Made by a program: the position numbers and the translations under genes
NCBI GenBank assembly: GCA_003242115.1
Contig: QBMP01000125.1
Coordinates: forward strand, 1 to 5,856
DNA length: 5,856 bases
Origin: Phormidesmis priestleyi
GTDB taxonomy: Bacteria > Cyanobacteriota > Cyanobacteriia > Phormidesmidales > Phormidesmidaceae
Direction of reading: 5' to 3'
Part shown: in pieces, positions 1 through 5,633 of the stretch
Layout of the letters: each line of letters opens with the position of its first letter
Numbering within the stretch: position 1 is the first letter of the stretch
Notes under the pieces: model-generated
Database searches by the model: none
What the model was told of the DNA's origin: nothing
What the model saw: only the letters and a program-made list of their open reading frames with translations

Positions 1-55
1 GTCTGTGAAACAGGAATCTCCGACTATACCCGTAGGGTTAGGGGGAGAGCGTCAA
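1..55 (+). mobile_element. Right end of an IS200/IS605-family insertion sequence (partial)
   Basis: Seen: the tetranucleotide GAAT (14-17) directly abuts an imperfect hairpin (18-47) that has one unpaired T in its 5' arm, and TCAA follows at 52-55. Known: IS608-type elements are single-stranded transposons mobilised by a HUH Y1 transposase (TnpA), which binds such hairpins and recognises the bulged T. At the right end of IS608 the guide is GAAT, it pairs with the cleavage site TCAA, and cutting is 3' of TCAA. The match in sequence, order and spacing is close. Inference: the element ends at A55 and host DNA starts at G56. The left end, tnpA and most of tnpB lie outside the window, so the exact family member cannot be named. 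Confidence 0.6.
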
Positions 56-103
56 GTATCGGGTGCAGTCGATGATATTTTGGCAGGGATTGACTGGGAA
101 TAA
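2..103 (+). CDS. tnpB: Probable C-terminal tail of TnpB (RNA-guided endonuclease), 5' partial
   Basis: An open frame enters from the left edge at position 2 and ends at TAA 101-103. It begins SVKQESPTIPVGLGERQ. A VKQESP-like string near the end of TnpB is something I recall from cyanobacterial IS605-type elements, and the frame runs into the IS right-end hairpin as tnpB does in this family. TnpB is the RNA-guided nuclease ancestor of Cas12, and its catalytic RuvC and zinc-finger parts would lie to the left. The last 16 codons (56-103) are beyond the inferred IS end and would be host sequence read through. They could instead be the tail of an interrupted host gene. The tail alone cannot prove the family. 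The other two forward frames stop at TGA 6-8 and at TGA 73-75. Confidence 0.4.
   Translation, partial: SVKQESPTIPVGLGGERQVSGAVDDILAGIDWE
18..47 (+). repeat. Imperfect hairpin of the IS right end, with bulged T
   Basis: CTCC (18-21) pairs with GGAG (44-47). After a GA/GG internal loop, CTA (24-26) pairs with TAG (39-41), T27 is unpaired, ACCC (28-31) pairs with GGGT (35-38), and the loop is GTA (32-34). This gives 11 base pairs. A single extrahelical T in the stem is the recognition feature known for IS200/IS605 transposases. No T tract follows, so it is not an intrinsic terminator. Confidence 0.65.
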
Positions 104-184
104 CGCGCTGATTTGAGGTCTGCGGGAAATTTCGAGGGTTTGGGCTTACAACCCCGAAAACCGAGACGACTCCGATTCTGTCCA

Positions 185-210
185 GCGAGTCTGCCTTCTG
201 GTAGACTCGC
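185..210. other. Strong intergenic stem-loop
   Basis: GCGAGTCTGCC (185-195) pairs with GGTAGACTCGC (200-210) across a TTCT loop. This gives 11 contiguous pairs, one of them a G-T wobble at 193/202. No T tract follows on either strand, so a simple intrinsic terminator is unlikely. It lies 75 nt upstream of the XRE start codon. It could be an mRNA leader structure, an operator-like inverted repeat bound by the adjacent helix-turn-helix protein, or a dispersed palindromic element. The sequence does not decide between these. Confidence 0.5.
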
Positions 211-270
211 CATATGTCTTTATGTGGTCTGATGAGACTTAAGTCAAATGATGTATCGTCCTTTAATTTC

Positions 271-277
271 AGAGGAG
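271..277 (+). promoter_or_regulatory. Shine-Dalgarno of the XRE gene
   Basis: AGAGGAG lies 7 nt upstream of the ATG at 285, which is good spacing and strong complementarity to the 16S 3' end. With the in-frame TAG at 282-284 it fixes the start. The hybrid-kinase gene downstream has no comparable site. Confidence 0.75.
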
Positions 278-284
278 CTGATAG

Positions 285-566
285 ATGAAATCGGTGACGA
301 ATCATGCCAACTCCCAGTCCATCGACATGAATGCCTTGGTTTTGCCCCTGAGATCGCTGTGTGGACTGACCCAAGAGCAGTTTGCAGCCAAATTAGGCGT
401 GACCGTTGTCACAGTCAACCGCTGGGAGAACTATCGCTCGAAACCCATGCCGCTTGCCCTCCGGCAACTGCGCACCTTGCTGATCGACCTGAGCCAGTCT
501 GAGGATAAGGCCGACCAGGAGATCGCTCAGCGTCTGTTAGCGCAGTATTTCCCAAAAGACCGTTGA
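285..566 (+). CDS. Small XRE-family helix-turn-helix protein
   Basis: The product is 93 aa and is a likely cytoplasmic DNA-binding regulator. Residues about 21-62 form a Cro/C1-type helix-turn-helix: the first helices carry LTQEQFAAKLGV (29-39), and the recognition helix is TVVTVNRWEN (40-49), with the VNRWE signature typical of XRE proteins. Basic residues follow (R51, K53, R60, R63), then a helical C-terminal region (64-90) that could serve in dimerisation. There is no catalytic, sensory or membrane segment. The start is bounded by an in-frame TAG at 282-284 and supported by a strong Shine-Dalgarno. A second in-frame ATG (M15, 327) just precedes the conserved part and is a weaker alternative. 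The stop is 35 nt before the hybrid kinase on the same strand, which suggests co-transcription. Its target is unknown; the stem-loop at 185-210 is a candidate operator (inference). Confidence 0.88.
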   Translation: MKSVTNHANSQSIDMNALVLPLRSLCGLTQEQFAAKLGVTVVTVNRWENYRSKPMPLALRQLRTLLIDLSQSEDKADQEIAQRLLAQYFPKDR

Positions 567-601
567 ATCTACCCTACCGAGCTGATCGCCACCCTTAATT
601 C

Positions 602-3600
602 ATGATTTCTCCCCCCCCCGAAGAAAAATCATCTAGCGCGCTCGCTGTGAGTGACTCACAAGCGGTCGCGGCTGAAATCATGGACTCGGAGCAATCCTTC
701 AAAACCGATGCTCCCTTTCCAGTAGTGGGCATTGCCGCTTCCGCCGGAGGATTAGAGGCATTTACGGAACTGATCCGTCACCTGCCCACCGATACGGGCA
801 TGGCATTTGTGCTGATTCAGCATTTATCGCCTGACCACGAAAGCTTGCTGTCTGAAATTTTGGGCAGAGCCACCGCCATGACTGTGCAGCAGGCGACAGA
901 CCGGATGACAGTGGAGCCAAACGAAATCTACGTGATTCCGCCCGGCACCCAGATGACGCTGGTAGACGGATTGCTGTATCTAGTGCCGCGACAGAAAACT
1001 AATGGGAAACATCTGCCGGGGGATGCGTTTTTTGAGTCGTTAGCCCTTGATCGCGGCACTAAAGCGATCGCGGTCGTGTTATCCGGCACCGATGGCGATG
1101 GTTCCCATGGGTTGAAAGCGGTCAAGGTGGCTGGCGGCGTCACCTTTGCTCAGTGCGAAAGTACAGCCAAGTTCGACAGTATGCCAAATACGGCAGTGGC
1201 GACGGGCAACGTGGATTTTGTGCTGCCGCCGGAACAAATTGCCGAATCACTGACCAAACTGAGCCGCAGTCCCTTTTTGGTTGCCGCAGAGCCAATCCAA
1301 GTGGTGAAGGAGGTGCCGCCCGAGCCGGGTGATGCGTTGGCGAGAATCTTTGCGCTCTTGCGGACAAAGACTGGGGTTGATTTCACGCGCTACAAACCGA
1401 ACACTTTAAATCGCCGGATGCAGCGCCGGATGGTGTTGTATCAACTCGAAAGCCTGGAAGACTACGCTGAATATCTGCAAGCGCATCCGGAGGAAGTGCA
1501 GGCATTGTATGAAGAAATTCTGATCCACGTCACCAGTTTCTTCCGTGATTCCCAAGTCTTTGAACAATTGAAGGTGCAGATTTTCCCCAAGATTAGCGAA
1601 AATAAATCGCTCGATGCGCCGCTGCGGATCTGGGTGGCAGGCTGCTCCACTGGGCAAGAAGTATATTCGATCGCCATTTGCCTGCTAGAGTTTTTCGACG
1701 ATCGGGCGACCATGCCGCCGATTCAGATTTTTGCCACCGACATCAGCGAAACGGCGATTAGCAAAGCCAGATCCGGATTCTATTTAGACAGCGAAATGAA
1801 AGGGGTTTCACCGGAGCGTCAACGCCGCTTCTTTGTGCCTTTGCCTAGCGGCGGGTATCAAATTAGCAGCGCTATCCGCGAACTGTGTGTGTTTGCCCGT
1901 CATAACTTAGTAGGCGACCCCCCTTTCTCCAATCTCGATCTGATTAGCTGTCGCAACGTGCTGATTTATTTGTCAGACCCGCTGCAAAAACGCCTGATGT
2001 CGCTGTTTCATTACAGTCTCAACGTAACCGGCTTGCTGCTGCTGGGCACATCCGAAACCGTCAAAACCGCCTCAGATTTGTTTGCGACTGTGGATGAAGC
2101 CTGCAAGCTCTATGCCCGAAAATTGACCTCGACTCGTCCCTTATTTTCGTTTCAGACGACTCAACCCGCCTCCAGCGCTAACAGTCCGCAACGCATCTCT
2201 GAAGGCTTCGTCAGTCCGGTTGATTTAGCGCAAGAAGTGAGCCAACTGATCTCAAATCGCTATGCGCCGCTATCCGTCGTGGTGGATGACCAGATGCAGA
2301 TTTTGCAAATGCGCGGCGATCTCAACCCCTACCTGGAATTAATCCCAGGCACCACCGAGCTAAACCTGCTGATGATGGTACGGGAAAGCTTGGCGCTCAC
2401 CCTTCGCACTGCCCTGTATCAGGCCCAGGCCGAAAACGCGGTCGTGCGCCAAGAACAGATTCAGCTAGAAGCGGGGGAGCAACCGCAATGGCTCAATCTG
2501 GAAGTGATGCCGTTCCGTCTAGCCCTGACGAACGCGCTCTATTTTTTGGTCGTGTTGGAAACCATCTCACCCCCTGCCCCTGCCCTTGAATCAGCGACGA
2601 TCACAAGCCAAGAGCCAGCCGATTTAGAGCGGGAAAATATGCAGTTGCGGGAAGCGCTGGCAGCCGTCACTCAACGAGAACTCTTGGCTCAGGCACATCT
2701 GCAAGCAGTGATTCAGGAGCAAACCCAACTGAACCAAAGCCTGCGGGTGGCAAACGAAGAAATCCTATCCAGCAATGAGGAACTGCAAAGCACCAACGAA
2801 GAACTGCAAACGGCAAAGGAAGAGATTCAAGCCACCAATGAAGAACTCTCGACTACCAACGACGAACTTCGCAGCCGCAACCTGCAACAAAACCGTGACA
2901 ACAGCGATCTGAACAACTTTGTTGCCAGCATCAGTGTGCCGATCGTCATGCTGACCAACGACTTAAAGATTCGCCGCTTTACCCCCACCGCCCAGCGCCT
3001 ATTCAATTTCATCACTACCGATGTGGGGCGACCGTTTAGCGACCTCAACGCCAATTTCGATATTTCCCAGCTAGAACCGATGATTTTGGAGGTGCTGGAA
3101 ACCCTTAACACCCAAGAACAGGAGATTCAAACCCAAGAGGGTCACTGGTACAGCCTCCGCATTCGTCCCTATCGCACCACGGAAAACCAAATTGACGGCG
3201 CGACGCTGGTATTTGTGGACATTGACGCGCTCAAACGCCATGCTGCTACCCTAGAAGCCGCCCGTAACTATGCAGAAGAGATCGTCGAAACCGTGCAAAC
3301 TCCGCTAGTGGTACTCGATGTCGATTTGCAAGTCAACACCGCCAATCGAGCCTTCTACGAAACGTTTCTAGTATCCGCTCCAGCCACCGAGCAGGTCTCT
3401 TTGTTTGAACTCGGCAACGGGCAGTGGAATATCTCCCCACTGCGATCGGTGCTCGAAGCAATTCTGACGAATGATCATCCGGTGCAAAATTTTGAGGTGG
3501 AGCATGATTTTGAGAAAATTGGGCAAAAAATACTGCTGCTGAATGCTTGCAGGCTGCAACGAGAAGACAACGCCGACATGATTTTGCTGGCAATTGAAGA

Positions 3601-4828
3601 CATTACTGAGCGCAAGCAGTTTGAGACAGAGCGATCTCAACTTTTGGCGCAAGAGCAAGAAGCCCGTCAACAGGCAGAAACCGCCAACCGCGCCAAAGAC
3701 GAGTTTCTCTCCAACCTTTCTCATGAACTCCGAAATCCCCTCAACAGCATACTGGGCTGGTCAAAACTGCTCCGTTCTCGCACATTTGATGAAGCCACTG
3801 TCACTCGTGCCCTGGAAACCATTGAGCGAGGTGCAATCACACAATCTAAATTAATTGAAGACATTCTCGATGTTTCCCGCATTACAAGTGGCAACCTCCG
3901 ACTCAACACCCGTCCGATTGATCTGCGTTTAGTGAGTCAATCTGCGATTGCGACTGTTCAGCTATCCGCCGAAGCCAAAAATATTCAAGTGGATTGCCAC
4001 TTGAATTCTGTCAGCATCGTTGGTGATAGCGATCGCTTGCAGCAAGTCCTGTGGAATCTGCTATCAAATGCCATCAAGTTCACCCCTGCGGACGGACGGG
4101 TTGAAATGACGCTGGAGGCTGTCCAGGGGCAGGCTCAAATCACCGTCACTGATACGGGACAGGGTATTTCAGCCGATTTGCTGCCCCACATTTTTGATCG
4201 CTTTCGTCAAGGAGATTCCAGCACCACCAAAGCCAAAGCAGGACTGGGATTAGGACTCTCGATTGTGTGGCATCTAGTGGAACGGCACGGCGGCACGGTG
4301 CAGGCAGAAAGTCCGGGTGAAGGACAAGGCTCAACCTTCACAGTCAGACTACCGCTGCGGGATCTCTCTCAGGAGCTTACGCCGTCGAGCGGTTTAGACC
4401 CGACTGGCTTAGAAGAGGGTTTGAGTAATGCTGTTCCCTCGTTGGCTGGGTTGCGAATTTTAGCGGTTGATGATGAAGTTGATACCCGTGAGCTATTTGA
4501 GTTTGTGCTGGAAAGTTATGGGGCTGACGTGCTGACCGTGGCATCTGCCAGAGAAGTGCTATCGACCCTCAGCGAAAACCCCAGTCGGTACGATGTGCTG
4601 ATTTGTGATATTGGAATGCCCGAAGACGATGGCTACTGGTTAATTCGGCAAGTGCGATCGCTCAAGGCAGAAGCAGGAGGGCAAATTCCCGCCGCTGCCC
4701 TGACTGCCTACGCCAGTGAAGCAGAACAACAACAGATGATCGAGGCTGGGTTTCAAACTCATGCTGCCAAACCCATCGAGCCGGTTCAATTAGCACTGCT
4801 GGTGGCAAACTTGGCGGGACGAGCTTAG
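602..4828 (+). CDS. CheB-CheR-PAS hybrid sensor histidine kinase with C-terminal receiver
   Basis: The product is a 1408-aa soluble signalling protein combining chemoreceptor-type methylation enzymes with a phosphorelay. Domains in order: CheB methylesterase (about 38-225; catalytic triad S47 in GIAASAGG, H74 in IQHLS, D166 in GTDGDG); CheR methyltransferase (about 242-510; SAM-binding loop VAGCSTGQE at 345-353, acidic D380, and ISCRNVLIY at 448-456); PAS-like linker (about 535-655); coiled coil (about 672-765) with six heptads; PAS (about 772-878); PAS (about 888-1003) ending in DITERK; HisKA (about 1031-1098; phospho-acceptor H1041 in SHELRNPLN); HATPase (about 1140-1252; N box N1156, DTGQG from D1184, GLGLGLS at 1214-1220); receiver (about 1284-1403; D1290/D1291, phospho-acceptor D1336, T1368, K1390). 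All key residues are intact. CheB lacks its usual N-terminal receiver, and there is no transmembrane segment, HAMP or HPt. An in-frame TAA at 596-598 bounds the start. No clear Shine-Dalgarno is seen; GTG 647 and ATG 680 are alternatives that keep the whole CheB domain. The natural substrate of the methylation domains is unknown. Confidence 0.93.
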   Translation: MISPPPEEKSSSALAVSDSQAVAAEIMDSEQSFKTDAPFPVVGIAASAGGLEAFTELIRHLPTDTGMAFVLIQHLSPDHESLLSEILGRATAMTVQQATDRMTVEPNEIYVIPPGTQMTLVDGLLYLVPRQKTNGKHLPGDAFFESLALDRGTKAIAVVLSGTDGDGSHGLKAVKVAGGVTFAQCESTAKFDSMPNTAVATGNVDFVLPPEQIAESLTKLSRSPFLVAAEPIQVVKEVPPEPGDALARIFALLRTKTGVDFTRYKPNTLNRRMQRRMVLYQLESLEDYAEYLQAHPEEVQALYEEILIHVTSFFRDSQVFEQLKVQIFPKISENKSLDAPLRIWVAGCSTGQEVYSIAICLLEFFDDRATMPPIQIFATDISETAISKARSGFYLDSEMKGVSPERQRRFFVPLPSGGYQISSAIRELCVFARHNLVGDPPFSNLDLISCRNVLIYLSDPLQKRLMSLFHYSLNVTGLLLLGTSETVKTASDLFATVDEACKLYARKLTSTRPLFSFQTTQPASSANSPQRISEGFVSPVDLAQEVSQLISNRYAPLSVVVDDQMQILQMRGDLNPYLELIPGTTELNLLMMVRESLALTLRTALYQAQAENAVVRQEQIQLEAGEQPQWLNLEVMPFRLALTNALYFLVVLETISPPAPALESATITSQEPADLERENMQLREALAAVTQRELLAQAHLQAVIQEQTQLNQSLRVANEEILSSNEELQSTNEELQTAKEEIQATNEELSTTNDELRSRNLQQNRDNSDLNNFVASISVPIVMLTNDLKIRRFTPTAQRLFNFITTDVGRPFSDLNANFDISQLEPMILEVLETLNTQEQEIQTQEGHWYSLRIRPYRTTENQIDGATLVFVDIDALKRHAATLEAARNYAEEIVETVQTPLVVLDVDLQVNTANRAFYETFLVSAPATEQVSLFELGNGQWNISPLRSVLEAILTNDHPVQNFEVEHDFEKIGQKILLLNACRLQREDNADMILLAIEDITERKQFETERSQLLAQEQEARQQAETANRAKDEFLSNLSHELRNPLNSILGWSKLLRSRTFDEATVTRALETIERGAITQSKLIEDILDVSRITSGNLRLNTRPIDLRLVSQSAIATVQLSAEAKNIQVDCHLNSVSIVGDSDRLQQVLWNLLSNAIKFTPADGRVEMTLEAVQGQAQITVTDTGQGISADLLPHIFDRFRQGDSSTTKAKAGLGLGLSIVWHLVERHGGTVQAESPGEGQGSTFTVRLPLRDLSQELTPSSGLDPTGLEEGLSNAVPSLAGLRILAVDDEVDTRELFEFVLESYGADVLTVASAREVLSTLSENPSRYDVLICDIGMPEDDGYWLIRQVRSLKAEAGGQIPAAALTAYASEAEQQQMIEAGFQTHAAKPIEPVQLALLVANLAGRA
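611..619 (+). repeat. C9 homopolymer at codons 4-6 of the hybrid kinase
   Basis: Nine consecutive C residues encode Pro4-Pro6, directly after ATG ATT TCT. Losing one C would reach TGA after about 15 codons; gaining one would reach TAG after 11 codons. The tract is therefore a potential slippage site. If translation actually starts at GTG 647 or ATG 680, length changes would have little effect. Confidence 0.9.
1064..1071. repeat. HIP1 octamer
   Basis: GCGATCGC, the highly iterated palindrome of many cyanobacterial genomes, lies here within the CheB domain coding sequence. Confidence 0.85.
2753..2878 (+). repeat. Six 21-bp coding repeats specifying coiled-coil heptads
   Basis: Residues 718-759 are six consecutive heptads: NEEILSS, NEELQST, NEELQTA, KEEIQAT, NEELSTT and NDELRSR. 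The spacing is exact, with Leu or Ile at one heptad position and Glu or Asp in the preceding two. This is a classic parallel coiled coil joining the CheR/PAS-like half to the PAS-kinase half. NEEL-type repeats at this place are usual in CheB/CheR hybrid kinases. The DNA repeats are degenerate, so protein-level selection rather than recent duplication is likely. Confidence 0.9.
4029..4036. repeat. HIP1 octamer
   Basis: GCGATCGC within the segment encoding the start of the kinase ATPase domain (about residue 1143). Confidence 0.85.
4654..4661. repeat. HIP1 octamer
   Basis: GCGATCGC within the segment encoding the C-terminal receiver domain (about residue 1352). Confidence 0.85.
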
Positions 4829-4904
4829 GAAATTGGTTTTTTTGCACAACGCCTCAAAAAGGTATAGTTCGCGATGAGATGATCGAGACTCATCCTTTGA
4901 ATAG
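4829..4904. other. Intergenic stretch between the kinase and the broken SLH gene
   Basis: It holds a T7 run (4837-4843) with no convincing stem before it, and a 6-bp inverted repeat GATGAG (4873-4878) / CTCATC (4889-4894) with a 10-nt loop. Neither makes a credible terminator or promoter. The missing 5' part of the downstream SLH gene is not found here in any forward frame. Confidence 0.5.
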
Positions 4905-5409
4905 CTCCGGCGTGACGCAACTATCAGGTATCTGTGCAATAGAGGGCTCGCAGATGATATTGCACCTTGGGCACGTCCTAGTCTCGCTGCTGCGACCGAG
5001 GCTCAACTTGTCGTTAACTATCCCTATCCCAGACAGTTTGATGATGGTACGGCTAGCCGTGCAGATGTTGCGGCCTATGTGTATCAGGCGCTTGTGAAAG
5101 AAGGTAGAGCTGAACCTTTAGCGGCAAAGGCAGAACGCCGCTGGCAACGTGAACCTGTTGTAACGATTGAGAGCGCTACTGAACAAATGAGCTTGAGTGG
5201 CAGCGGGCAGCAAATAGCAACCATTCCGATAGGGGGCACCAAGCTTCAGATATGGAATACTCAAACGGGCGCGCTGCTGAAAGAGATTAAGGCTGAGGGC
5301 ACTCGCTTCAACAGTGTGGCCATGAGTCAGGATGGTACAAAAGTGGCTGCCGTTGACCAAAACTCACCGACTCGTACTATTGAGCTATCGGTATGGTCTG
5401 TTGAAACGG

Positions 5410-5417
5410 GCGATCGC
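5410..5417. repeat. HIP1 octamer
   Basis: GCGATCGC within the propeller-coding part of the broken SLH gene, so this decayed segment shares the host's genomic signature. Confidence 0.85.
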
Positions 5418-5604
5418 CTCTGGCAAAAGTCACTAGGCAGCGCTGAAGGCCAGCCGCCGCATACGGATCTAATCGTAGAGCCATCGGTTGAGCTAGCTTT
5501 TAACTTAAATGATAGCCAAATTGTGACCCAGGTGAATCTACAGCCAAGAGACGCTGAGCTATCTATTCATGATGTGGTTACTGGCAACGCACTACAGTCT
5601 TTAG

Positions 5605-5633
5605 ACTTTAATGCTTTGCTTTCAACTTTAATG
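5605..5633 (+). repeat. Short direct repeat at the frameshift
   Basis: ACTTTAATG occurs at 5605-5613 and again at 5625-5633, a period of 20 bp. Removing one 20-bp period rejoins the two propeller frames as SLDFNVEDYK. Adding one T to the TTT at 5627-5629 also rejoins them, as SLDFNALLSTFNVEDYK. The repeat marks a likely slippage or duplication point, but which event occurred cannot be told. Confidence 0.7.

Larger units (their letters stand above)
1..75 (+). ncRNA. Inferred 3' end of a TnpB omega-RNA: scaffold end plus guide
   Basis: In IS200/IS605 elements the omega-RNA (reRNA) overlaps the 3' end of tnpB and the right end. Its scaffold stops at the element boundary, and its guide is copied from the flanking DNA just past it. 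If the boundary here is A55, the scaffold end is 1-55 and the guide is roughly 56-71 to 56-75, starting GTATCGGGTGCAGTCG. This is inference from position and family knowledge. No promoter or processing site is visible, and the 5' part of the RNA is outside the window. Confidence 0.3.

Noticed and set aside
136..154. GGGTT / AACCC inverted repeat
   Set aside because: Only 5 bp with a 9-nt loop, easily expected by chance.
227..238. GTCT-GATG-AGAC mini-hairpin
   Set aside because: A 4-bp stem, too short to support a function.
239..267. Possible promoter TTAAGT - 17 nt - TTTAAT before the XRE gene
   Set aside because: The -35 match is poor, and the predicted transcript start would fall within the Shine-Dalgarno, giving an untranslatable leader.
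24..374. Reverse-strand open frame of 116 codons across the leader and the XRE gene
   Set aside because: It has no recognisable domain and is antisense to a convincing gene. It also crosses the stem-loop and the IS end.
248..502. Forward open frame of 84 codons overlapping the XRE gene
   Set aside because: It overlaps the well-supported helix-turn-helix gene in another frame and has no recognisable motif. Its start lies before the Shine-Dalgarno that serves 285.
3594..3854. Forward and reverse open frames inside the hybrid kinase
   Set aside because: They are out of frame with intact HisKA coding sequence and show no motifs of their own. The same applies to the other reverse frames between 928 and 4847.
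4826..4850. T7 run after the kinase stop as an intrinsic terminator
   Set aside because: No stable stem precedes the T run. Only long-range 5-bp pairings could be drawn.
4879..5097. Forward open frame of 72 codons starting at ATG 4879
   Set aside because: The SLH signature is in a different frame over the same bases, so this one is a shadow.
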